A stretch of DNA of 64,000 nt, taken from contig NZ_JAOAMU010000002.1 in the NCBI RefSeq assembly GCF_025154075.1, positions 752,775 through 816,774 of the forward strand, read 5' to 3'. Within the stretch, counting starts at the first letter, position 1, and every line of letters begins with the position of its first letter. Shown here in pieces: positions 34,655 through 41,982 of this stretch. Both the position numbers and the translations under genes were made by a program. The notes beneath the pieces were generated by a model. The model worked only from the letters and a program-made list of their open reading frames with translations. It did no database searches and was not told the DNA's origin. Source of the stretch: Chryseobacterium herbae. GTDB lineage: Bacteria; Bacteroidota; Bacteroidia; Flavobacteriales; Weeksellaceae.

Positions 34655-36133
34655 ATGACAAAATATATTCTTTCATTTATTTTTTTCATAAACATCACTG
34701 TAAGTCTGATTGCCCAAAGTCCTAAAGAAAATCAGCTGAACGAAATAATAAAAGATATATCAATGAGTTCAGCGGGAGATACAGAGATTAAAAAGCTAGA
34801 GGAGATTATAAAGACCTGTAAAAATTCAGGTTATAAAACTTGTGAAGGTTTGGGCTATTTAAAGGCGGCTTTAATCTATTTCAAAAATAATAATACAGCA
34901 AAGGCGGTTTATTATACCGATAAAATAGAAAAGGAAAAATTAATTACAGTAGATACAAGTTTAGAAGCCTTTTTCCATCTGAAAACATTACAGTGTAATA
35001 TTTTTCAATCCTCAGGAGAATTTTCAGCGGCATTACAAATATTAAAAGAGATTCCTGAAAACGAAGATCAATATCCATATTTTACGTATTGTATATTTTT
35101 ATTGAAAGGAGGGATTTATTCAAATATTGCAGATAATAATCAAGCGATCCAGTGTTACAAAAAAGCTTACATAATTTCCAGGAGGTGCCGGGAAGAAAAA
35201 TACCTTAAGAGTCTGGATATTAAAAGAGAAAGTCAGATTGGGAATAGTTATAAAGCAACACCACACCTGGCAGATGCATTTCTCAAAACAAACCAAATTG
35301 ATTCGGCCAAGATCTATATTGAAGAGGCTTTGAGTGATCTTAAAAAATTTGACGATCTTAAAGATGCGGATATAAAATACACTACTCATTTTTATGCCGG
35401 ATCTATTTATATGGCGGAAGGCAATTATGCAAAGGCCCAGGATAACTATCTGATAAGCAAAAAAATTATTGATCGTTATTTCCCTATCGAAGTTATGCAG
35501 AAAGAAATGTATTCTTCTTTATTGCATTTATATGAAAAAACGGGAAAATCAGACAGTGTTAATTATTACTCGAAAAAAATTTTTGAAATTGAAGAAAGCA
35601 ATGAACTTAAAAACATTGCCGTCAAAAAAGCAATTGATAATAAGAGCAATCATATTAAACAGGAATTGGCCAATGATCACAGAAAACTTATTTATATATT
35701 ATCCGCATGTCTTTTAATGTGTCTGCTACTGTCCTTTTTAACCATTAGTCTTCATAAGAAATATAAAAGCAGAGTATTAGATAAAAAAGATGTTCCGAAA
35801 CAGATGAAAGAGATTGAAGTTCAAGACCTGAAATCCACAAAATCATTTGATGAACTGGTGATGCTTGCTAAAGAAAATAAACCTGAATTTCTAACTAAAT
35901 TTAATGAGTTATATCCGGAATTTACACACCGGATTTTATCTGTCAATGATAAAATTCAGAATACAGAAATACGGTTCTGCGCACTTTTATATCTTAATTT
36001 TTCGACAAAAGAAATCGCAGAATTTACCTTTACTTCAATACGCACGGTCCAAACTAAAAAATACAATCTGAGAAAAAAACTTAATATCGCTTCGGATGTT
36101 GATATTTACTTCTGGTTTAGAAACTTGTATTAA
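34655..36133 (+). CDS. TPR-containing membrane protein with C-terminal LuxR-like HTH
   Basis: 492 aa: signal sequence/TM (to ~21), about seven TPR-like helical pairs (~30-320), a membrane helix (~343-365), and a C-terminal helix-turn-helix (~430-492; L-N-F-S-T-K-E-I-A-E-F-T-F-T-S-I-R-T-V-Q). This periplasmic-TPR, TM, cytoplasmic-HTH design is a one-component sensor common in Flavobacteriia. It is divergent from the esterase/metallopeptidase pair and could regulate it (inference). Confidence 0.85.
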   Translation: MTKYILSFIFFINITVSLIAQSPKENQLNEIIKDISMSSAGDTEIKKLEEIIKTCKNSGYKTCEGLGYLKAALIYFKNNNTAKAVYYTDKIEKEKLITVDTSLEAFFHLKTLQCNIFQSSGEFSAALQILKEIPENEDQYPYFTYCIFLLKGGIYSNIADNNQAIQCYKKAYIISRRCREEKYLKSLDIKRESQIGNSYKATPHLADAFLKTNQIDSAKIYIEEALSDLKKFDDLKDADIKYTTHFYAGSIYMAEGNYAKAQDNYLISKKIIDRYFPIEVMQKEMYSSLLHLYEKTGKSDSVNYYSKKIFEIEESNELKNIAVKKAIDNKSNHIKQELANDHRKLIYILSACLLMCLLLSFLTISLHKKYKSRVLDKKDVPKQMKEIEVQDLKSTKSFDELVMLAKENKPEFLTKFNELYPEFTHRILSVNDKIQNTEIRFCALLYLNFSTKEIAEFTFTSIRTVQTKKYNLRKKLNIASDVDIYFWFRNLY

Positions 36134-36661
36134 CTTTTCTATTTTCAACTAAGTGGAATCATAAATAATTAAACCAGAGCAAATTTATTTTTGTTTTTAT
36201 AAGTTTTCATTTTGATTTCCTTTTGCTATTTTGCATACTCTGAACGTGGATGAGCTAGGTAATAATTAAATTGGGAGATGGGGAATCTGAGATTATTATA
36301 AAGCAGAAATCATCTATTTTCCCCCTGAAAAACTATTATTCGATAAAGAAAATATTTCAAATATGCTTCTTTACTCAATTAAGTCAATTTTTAGAGTTAC
36401 TGATTCTAAAATAGATTATTCTTTTTGATTTTGAACGTGTATAAGAGTAATTCTAATAAATCTTTGATTGTTAATGTGTTATGTGCTTAGTGTTCGATAA
36501 ATCCTGTTAAGTCAACATAACTGACGTATTTTTTCTTGAGAATTAGCAATTATTTAATACAAGGTGTTGATTTTCAATATCATATTATGGTTTTTATAGG
36601 TGGGAATAGATTTAATTATAATGAATAAAAATCTCTTAAGATATTGATAAGTATCGTTTAT
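36134..36661. other. Gene-free stretch before tRNA-Arg
   Basis: About 530 bases of AT-rich DNA with many stops in all frames. No feature recognised. Confidence 0.5.
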
Positions 36662-36704
36662 AAAAAAATGGCGCCATGTGGCAGTGCTTGACTTCACATG
36701 GCGC
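36662..36704 (-). terminator. Terminator after tRNA-Arg
   Basis: A perfect 10-bp stem (GCGCCATGTG / CACATGGCGC) with a 14-base loop; on the minus strand seven T follow. It starts four bases beyond the tRNA 3' end. Confidence 0.88.
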
Positions 36705-36707
36705 TTT

Positions 36708-36784
36708 TGGTGACCTCGACAGGATTCAAACCTGTAACCTTCTGAGCCGTAATCAGATGCGCTATTCAGTTGCGCCACGAGGCC
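36708..36784 (-). tRNA. tRNA-Arg (anticodon ACG)
   Basis: 77 bases including an encoded CCA. The acceptor stem GGCCTCG pairs with CGAGGTC (one G-U) with discriminator A; the anticodon stem TCTGA/TCAGA holds loop TTACGGC with ACG at 34-36; the T arm is ACAGG-TTTGAAT-CCTGT. ACG is read as ICG after adenosine deamination and decodes CGN Arg codons. Confidence 0.96.
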
Positions 36785-36843
36785 GTCGTTTCCTTGATGT
36801 TTTAAGGTTTGCAAATATAGCACTTTTTTCCGTTCTTTGAAAG

Positions 36844-37890
36844 ATGAAACAGAGAATTTTACTTTTATTTACGGTTGTAGCGCTAATCTCCTGTAAAAGA
36901 GAACAAAAAATTTCGTCCTCAGACTGGACTCAAATTTCAAATCGTACCCAATTTAAGGAGCATGACGGTCTTTTGGAGCTGAAGTCGGGAAATTTCACTT
37001 ATAATTTTAAGCAAAATCAGACTCCATTTAAGAAAATCATCCTTTTAAATGCAAGCATGGCAGGGTATATTTCCGAACTGGGAGCTGAAGATCTGATCAT
37101 CGGCGTTTCAAGTCCGGAGTATATTTATTCGGAGAAAATTCAAAATCTTTTAAAGTCGGGGAAGATCCAGAATGTGGGAAGCGAGCAGAAGTATGATGTA
37201 GAAAAGATCATTTCCATGAAGCCGGATGCTATTTTCACCAACTATATTGCCAGTTTTGACAATGCATATCAATTGTTGAAAAATAATGGAATTCAGGTTG
37301 TTTTCCTGGATGAGTACATGGAACAGCTTCCGTTGCAGAAAACCGCTTATATCAAACTTTTCGGGGAGTTTTTCGGAAAAGAGAAAGAAGCTGAAGCAAA
37401 ATACAAGGAAATTGAGAAAAATTACAGCGACCTGAAGCAACTGGCATTAAAAGCAAAAGATAAACCTGTAGTGCTTGCCAATGAAATGTACGGCGACGTT
37501 TGGTATCTGCCGGGCGGAAAAACATCGGTAGCGAATTATATTGGTGATGCCAACGCTTCTTATATCATGAAAGACAATAAAGAAGAAAAGTCTCTGACCA
37601 TGAGCTTTGAAGAGGTATATGCTAAATCACCCGGCGTACAGTATTGGATAAATGCCGGAATTCACACGTCTAAAAAAGAAATGCTGGGGACTAATCCTTT
37701 CTACGGAAAACTGGAAGTATTCAATAAAGGAAAAATCTACACCATTGCCGGGAAAGAAAAAAATAAAGCCAACGACTTCTTTGAAAGCGGAGCAGTGAGA
37801 GCTGACCTGATCCTGAAAGATTATATCAAGATCTTCCATCCTGAACTTCTTCCGGAATATCAGCTTACCTACATGAAAGAGCTTCAATAA
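36844..37890 (+). CDS. ABC transporter substrate-binding lipoprotein (BtuF/FecB-like)
   Basis: 348 aa with lipobox L-I-S-C (Cys17). A periplasmic-binding fold of the helical-backbone class III: N-terminal lobe with I-I-G-V-S-S-P, K-P-D-A-I-F-T, and C-terminal lobe with S-x-E-E-V-Y-A-K-S-P. This class binds cobalamin, haem or ferric siderophores. No permease or ATPase gene lies next to it, so its transporter is encoded elsewhere. The next gene is a cell-wall enzyme. Confidence 0.88.
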   Translation: MKQRILLLFTVVALISCKREQKISSSDWTQISNRTQFKEHDGLLELKSGNFTYNFKQNQTPFKKIILLNASMAGYISELGAEDLIIGVSSPEYIYSEKIQNLLKSGKIQNVGSEQKYDVEKIISMKPDAIFTNYIASFDNAYQLLKNNGIQVVFLDEYMEQLPLQKTAYIKLFGEFFGKEKEAEAKYKEIEKNYSDLKQLALKAKDKPVVLANEMYGDVWYLPGGKTSVANYIGDANASYIMKDNKEEKSLTMSFEEVYAKSPGVQYWINAGIHTSKKEMLGTNPFYGKLEVFNKGKIYTIAGKEKNKANDFFESGAVRADLILKDYIKIFHPELLPEYQLTYMKELQ

Positions 37891-37905
37891 CTCAGACGAA
37901 TTGTT

Positions 37906-37913
37906 TATTTTTG
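37906..37913 (+). promoter_or_regulatory. Bacteroidota -7 box (TATTTTTG)
   Basis: TATTTTTG fits TAnnTTTG and lies 22 bases before the mtgA start; no clear -33 element. Confidence 0.35.
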
Positions 37914-37935
37914 CAATTCCTTTTTACAAAAAATT

Positions 37936-38580
37936 ATGTGGAAAAAAATTAAGCAGCTTATTTTCATCGTTCTTGTTCTGAATGTGGTGTTCATTATCTG
38001 GGGCCGGTTTTTCAATCCGCCTATTACCATTACACAGATAGGAGGTATTTTCGAATTTGGCAAGCTGCACAGGGATTATATTTCCTATGACGAAATGGGA
38101 AACAACGTTAAAAAAGCAGTTATAGCTTCTGAGGACCAGAAATTCTTTGATCACAACGGTTTTGATTATACCGCGATAGAGAAAGCGATGAAGAATAACG
38201 AGAAAGGAAAAAAGATCCGCGGTGGAAGTACTATTTCACAGCAGACCGCAAAAAATGTCTTTCTCTGGCAGGGCAGAAGCTGGTTCAGAAAAGGACTGGA
38301 AGCGATGTATACCTTCATTATTGAGAAGGTGTGGAGCAAAGATATTATTCTGGAAAGATACCTGAATTCCATTGAAATGGGGCAGGGAGTATTCGGTGTG
38401 GAAGCTGCAGCTCAGTACTATTTCGGGAAATCATCCAAAGATCTGAGCGCTTCAGATGCTGCTTGGATCGCTGCTGTATTGCCAAATCCCAAGAAATATG
38501 ATCCTAAAAATCCATCACCGTATTTAAGAAAGAAACATAATTGGATCATGAGACAGATGAGGAATGTGAGTTTGAAATAG
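37936..38580 (+). CDS. mtgA: Monofunctional biosynthetic peptidoglycan transglycosylase
   Basis: 214 aa. GT51 glycosyltransferase: E-D-Q-K-F-F-D-H-N-G (catalytic Glu66), G-G-S-T-I-S-Q-Q-T-A-K-N (96-107), E-R-Y-L-N-S-I-E-M-G and a pre-domain membrane helix (~7-23). It lacks a transpeptidase domain, so it polymerises glycan strands from lipid II only. Length is normal for the family. Confidence 0.95.
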   Translation: MWKKIKQLIFIVLVLNVVFIIWGRFFNPPITITQIGGIFEFGKLHRDYISYDEMGNNVKKAVIASEDQKFFDHNGFDYTAIEKAMKNNEKGKKIRGGSTISQQTAKNVFLWQGRSWFRKGLEAMYTFIIEKVWSKDIILERYLNSIEMGQGVFGVEAAAQYYFGKSSKDLSASDAAWIAAVLPNPKKYDPKNPSPYLRKKHNWIMRQMRNVSLK

Positions 38581-38593
38581 TATCTTTGTCCTA

Positions 38594-40624
38594 ATGAAAT
38601 TTTTTAATTCCAGCACAAGTTTTGAATCAGTTCTTAAAAAATACTTCTCTTTTAAGAATGAAACCTTTTCTTTAGAGCCTTTTGCCGAGTTTTTAGAGAG
38701 CATTAAAAGGGCTGATTTCACGGATGTACTCAATTTCCTTAAAAGTAATCCGGATTTTGCTGAAAATTTTAAACATTACATCCATAATGTTTTTAAAGGA
38801 AGACCCTTCAACCTTTCCCTGACCGAAGCCAATATTCTCTCAGAAAATGCCTTCTTTCCGGAGCTTAAAAAGAGGATTTTAAATAAAATACTGCCACCCG
38901 TAGAGAATGAGAAAACGGTGTGGTACATGATTGACAATGTCAGTCTCAGACCTAAAAAAGATCTGCAATACCTGCATAATCTTCCTGAAAATGAAATTGA
39001 CGAGTTTTTAGACCTTCTCGACGCCTCCAGTTTTATCACTCAACCCAATGTCAAAAAAGAACTGATCTTTTCGATGAGCATTCTTTCCTGGCGTGTGACC
39101 GGAATGGCGATGGAAGTAGAGGTCGTGAGAATGGCTCCACAGTACAGAAACCTGGACAACCCGTTCCTGGCCCTTCAGAACGAACTGGAAGCACTTACCG
39201 AAGACCTGAAAAATGATCCTGAACTCCAGCTGCATTCCAAAGACAGCCGATACAAACAGATCAAGATCTATACGGAACACTGTCATGAATTCGTGAATAT
39301 TGCGTTTAAAAATTCTGCTAAATACGGAATCTCGGGGAAAATCAATCAGTCACTGCTTAAAATCCGTCAGCAGACCGAAAGGATCTATGAAATCGTACAG
39401 CTTCTGGTGATTGATAATGAAGAAGATATTACCATAAAATCAAAGCAGCTGATTTTTAATATACTCAACTATAAATCTCATAAAAATAATATAGCAGATC
39501 TGATCAACGACAGTACACGTCTGATCTCACACCTTATTACCAACCACACGGCAGAAACCGGCACCCATTACATTACATCTACCCGAAAAGAGTATATGAC
39601 GATGTTCTACAAAGCCAGTGGCGGTGGAATTATCGTCGGTGCACTCTGCGTTCTGAAAATGCTCTACGGCTATATTCCCGGAAGTGATTTTTCCCATGCA
39701 TTTTTATACTCGATGAATTATGCGATGGGGTTCATCATGATCTATCTGATGGGCTTTACGCTGGCCACTAAACAGCCTGCAATGACGGCAGCGACGATGA
39801 CCAAAGTCCTTTCAGAAGAAGGAAACAGCAAACGCAACAACACCGAATTTGCTCATCTTGTCTCCAAGCTTTTCAGAAGTCAGTTCATTGCGTTCGTAGG
39901 AAATGTACTTCTTTCCTTTCCGATAGCATTAGCGATAATCTATGGTTTGGACATCTTTTTCTCCCAGAATTTAGCGGTAGAAAGATCAGATAAACTATTA
40001 AAAGACCTCGATCCGTTTAAGTCAAAAGCGATATTGCACGCCAGTATTGCTGGATTCTATCTTTTTATTTCAGGGATCATTTCAGGAAATATAGGAAACA
40101 ATTCAGTGTTTTATCAGATTCCGGAGAGGATCGCAAAAAACCTTTCTATCAGAAGCTTTTTGGGTAAAAAATTCGCAAAAAGATTGTCTAAATATTACGC
40201 TAAAAACTGGCCGGGAATCGTTTCCAATTTCTGGTTTGGGGTATTTCTGGGCGCAACGGCTCCGATCGGTCTGTTCTTCGGATTAGACCTTGATATCAGA
40301 CACATTACTTTTGCCGCCGGAAACTTTGCGTTGGGACTTTATGGAAAGGATTTCTCTGTTGATTCCTATACGTTCTGGATATCTTTTGTTACGGTCTTCC
40401 TTATTGGATTCTTCAACTTCCTGGTAAGTTTTAGTTTATCCATGTTTCTGGCCTTCAGATCCAGGAAAATGAACTTTGGACAGGTGAGTGAAATTTATAA
40501 GGAGATTTTCAAATATTTTGTGAAAAATCCGTTCAAGTTTTTCTTCCCGTTAAGTTCAGGGCTGGATAAAAAGGCCGATGATCTGATGAGCAGTACCCTC
40601 ACCAATAAGCCGGAAGAACACTAA
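38594..40624 (+). CDS. Multi-pass membrane protein of the 'site-specific recombinase' (Gcr-like) family
   Basis: 676 aa. The N-terminal ~330 residues are soluble and helical; the C-terminal half has six or more membrane helices. The junction contains H-Y-I-T-S-T-R-K-E-Y-M-T-M-F-Y-K-A-S-G-G, characteristic of the family named SpecificRecomb. No tyrosine- or serine-recombinase catalytic pattern is visible, so I regard the family name as misleading; an envelope role is more likely. Begins 13 bases after mtgA and ends at a terminator, so mtgA and this gene form a transcript. Confidence 0.85.
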   Translation: MKFFNSSTSFESVLKKYFSFKNETFSLEPFAEFLESIKRADFTDVLNFLKSNPDFAENFKHYIHNVFKGRPFNLSLTEANILSENAFFPELKKRILNKILPPVENEKTVWYMIDNVSLRPKKDLQYLHNLPENEIDEFLDLLDASSFITQPNVKKELIFSMSILSWRVTGMAMEVEVVRMAPQYRNLDNPFLALQNELEALTEDLKNDPELQLHSKDSRYKQIKIYTEHCHEFVNIAFKNSAKYGISGKINQSLLKIRQQTERIYEIVQLLVIDNEEDITIKSKQLIFNILNYKSHKNNIADLINDSTRLISHLITNHTAETGTHYITSTRKEYMTMFYKASGGGIIVGALCVLKMLYGYIPGSDFSHAFLYSMNYAMGFIMIYLMGFTLATKQPAMTAATMTKVLSEEGNSKRNNTEFAHLVSKLFRSQFIAFVGNVLLSFPIALAIIYGLDIFFSQNLAVERSDKLLKDLDPFKSKAILHASIAGFYLFISGIISGNIGNNSVFYQIPERIAKNLSIRSFLGKKFAKRLSKYYAKNWPGIVSNFWFGVFLGATAPIGLFFGLDLDIRHITFAAGNFALGLYGKDFSVDSYTFWISFVTVFLIGFFNFLVSFSLSMFLAFRSRKMNFGQVSEIYKEIFKYFVKNPFKFFFPLSSGLDKKADDLMSSTLTNKPEEH

Positions 40625-40656
40625 TGGCATTGAATATAATATCATCTATATACTGA

Positions 40657-40688
40657 AAATGCTCCTGAAAAGGAGCATTTTTATTTTT
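40657..40688 (+). terminator. Rho-independent terminator
   Basis: Stem AAATGCTCCT / AGGAGCATTT with a 4-base loop, followed by TTATTTTTT. Ends the mtgA transcript. Confidence 0.88.
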
Positions 40689-40747
40689 TACAGATAGGTC
40701 AAAATCAAATATTCAACCGATCAAAAATGACTGCAAATTTAGTCTTG

Positions 40748-40903
40748 TTATACGCAAGGTTCTAATATAGGACATCTGGCTGGAAGAACGGTATAGTAAT
40801 TACATTCCCCTGTAGCACAAACTGTTTGACAGCATACCTTTCCCCCGGAACCCATAATTTGTCTTAAATTTTCTCTGCTTAGTTTTTTAATTGAGTTTTT
40901 CAT
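40748..40903 (-). CDS. Double-glycine-leader, Cys-rich bacteriocin-like peptide
   Basis: 51 aa from the internal ATG at 40903; the longer frame from 40951 would add an unlikely 16-residue hydrophobic extension. The leader M-K-N-S-I-K-K-L-S-R-E-N-L-R-Q-I-M-G-S-G-G is of the type seen in Flavobacteriia bacteriocin-like/RiPP precursors. The 30-residue core after Gly21 has six Cys (24, 25, 29, 34, 44, 50) and three Pro. No modification enzyme or peptidase-ABC exporter is adjacent, so processing must come from elsewhere. Six Cys could form three disulfides, or serve as modification sites. Confidence 0.7.
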   Translation of the reverse strand: MKNSIKKLSRENLRQIMGSGGKVCCQTVCATGECNYYTVLPARCPILEPCV

Positions 40904-40978
40904 GTTGAGGTGATTTAATATTGTTCTCAAATATAATATTAAATTCAACACTGTCGAATAATTTCATGTAAAATATCT

Positions 40979-41275
40979 TTATAAAATGCGGATGTCATTG
41001 AATTTATCCTCTCCAAACTTATCCTGAAACTTTTTGAGATAAAAGCTTTTACGCATCTGAAAATCGTGCTTCAGAAGAGGAGAATCAATCTTGATCATAA
41101 TGCATTGATCTTCAATATTCACGCTTCTGATCTCTTTGAAAAGACTTTCATCCAGATAATCCTCAAGAAAATCTTTAATTTCAAAAGCAATCAGCTTATG
41201 CTCAAAACCATGAATCCTTGCAAAAGATTTTACAAGTTCTGAGGATTGAAATTCACGTTTTTTGTTTCTTTTCAT
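40979..41275 (-). CDS. DUF721 domain protein (DciA-type)
   Basis: 98 aa starting M-K-R-N-K-K-R-E-F; an open frame continues 42 codons upstream but only by translating a 7-bp repeat array (repeated N-P-E-P / N-S-x-P text), so I reject that start. DUF721 includes DciA, the replicative-helicase loader ancestral to DnaC. It is in the same orientation as recF, and recF-DUF721 adjacency is common in bacteria; here an S23 gene and repeat arrays separate them. Confidence 0.85.
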   Translation of the reverse strand: MKRNKKREFQSSELVKSFARIHGFEHKLIAFEIKDFLEDYLDESLFKEIRSVNIEDQCIMIKIDSPLLKHDFQMRKSFYLKKFQDKFGEDKFNDIRIL

Positions 41276-41280
41276 AATGC

Positions 41281-41347
41281 GGGTTGCGGGATACGAGTTC
41301 CGTGGTTCGGGATTCGAGTCATGTGGTTCGGGATTCGAGTTGCGGGG
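41281..41347. repeat. Heptanucleotide array C (G-rich on + strand)
   Basis: Nine to ten 7-bp units (gggttgc, gggatac, gagttcc, gtggttc, gggattc, gagtcat ...) with a higher 21-bp order: G-T-G-G-T-T-C / G-G-G-A-T-T-C / GAGT-nnn occurs twice perfectly. It lies immediately before the DUF721 start codon. Confidence 0.85.
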
Positions 41348-41420
41348 TAATGCGCTTAAGGATGGATCTAAAGATTTCAAAATTACAAAATTTTTATCCA
41401 ATCTCTATTTCTTACCTAAA

Positions 41421-41475
41421 ACTCGAATTGTCGAACTTCGGAACCCGAATCCCGAATCCCGAACCTCGTAACTCA
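41421..41475. repeat. Heptanucleotide array B (C-rich on + strand)
   Basis: Eight 7-bp units (actcgaa, ttgtcga, acttcgg, aacccga, atcccga, atcccga, acctcgt, aactcat), directly abutting the stop codon of the S23 gene. It is opposite in orientation to array C and the same as array A. Confidence 0.85.
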
Positions 41476-41850
41476 TTACATTTTCTTCTCATTCCAGTTC
41501 TCTCTGGCCCATTTTTTATAATTATTAATTTTTCCACCTAATGTATTATACTCATTTCTTAATATTTCAAATTCTGCAGCTTTATCAGGGTATAATGCCA
41601 TAATTTTTTCTATGTGATTAATTGTTTCATCATTGCTGGCATGGCTGTAGATCAGAAAACGGATGTACTCATTTTTATAAGATGACCTTCCGTATCCTTC
41701 CACAATATTAGTGACGACAGAGTCAGCAGATCTTCTCAATTGGCTGCCTAATTCGAATAGTTCATACTTTGGAAGAAGGAAAGTCGCCTTGTGTGTTTTT
41801 AAGAATAATTCAAAAGCAGTTTTATAGATATCTAAATTTCGATAGCTCAT
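41476..41850 (-). CDS. Four-helix-bundle protein (S23 / 23S-rRNA-intervening-sequence family)
   Basis: 124 aa from the ATG at 41850 (an ATG two codons earlier is also possible). S23-family features: N-terminal Y-R-N-L-D-I-Y-K-T-A, L-R-R-S-A-D-S-V-V-x-N-I-V-E-G-Y-G-R and a long helical remainder. Family members are encoded inside 23S rRNA intervening sequences or stand alone; relatives (Avd) form basic pentamers that bind nucleic acid. Here it sits between recF and DUF721 with heptad arrays touching both sides, which suggests insertion as a unit. Confidence 0.9.
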   Translation of the reverse strand: MSYRNLDIYKTAFELFLKTHKATFLLPKYELFELGSQLRRSADSVVTNIVEGYGRSSYKNEYIRFLIYSHASNDETINHIEKIMALYPDKAAEFEILRNEYNTLGGKINNYKKWARENWNEKKM

Positions 41851-41947
41851 AATCATTTGTGTTTAGGCTAAATTTAGCAATTAAAACCTATCCAACCATA
41901 ACTAAACATCTAAGCACAAACTTCCATCTAAACTTTAGATCCTATCT

Positions 41948-41975
41948 CTAAAACCTCGAATCCCGAATCTCGTAT
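41948..41975. repeat. Heptanucleotide array A (C-rich on + strand)
   Basis: Four clear units (ctaaaac, ctcgaat, cccgaat, ctcgtat) ending a few bases from the recF stop. Same orientation as array B, so the S23 gene lies between direct copies. Confidence 0.75.
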
Positions 41976-41982
41976 CCATTAA

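Noticed and set aside
36708..36784. tRNA-Arg as an integration site of a genomic island
   Set aside because: No integrase gene and no repeat of the tRNA 3' end was seen in the window.
38594..40624. Recombinase of a mobile element
   Set aside because: Only the family name suggests it; the protein is a multi-pass membrane protein with no recombinase catalytic pattern and no att-like repeats nearby.
41276..41401. A 42-codon N-terminal extension of the DUF721 protein
   Set aside because: The extension is a translation of heptanucleotide array C (repeating N-S-N-P-E-P-type text), and the DUF721 domain begins right after the ATG at 41275.
41476..41850. Diversity-generating retroelement (S23-like Avd protein)
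   Set aside because: No reverse transcriptase, template repeat or variable-repeat target lies in the window.
41476..41850. 23S rRNA intervening sequence
   Set aside because: No rRNA gene surrounds the S23 gene; only recF and DUF721 flank it.
41281..41980. CRISPR array
   Set aside because: The units are 7 bp, contiguous and without spacers, and no cas gene is present.
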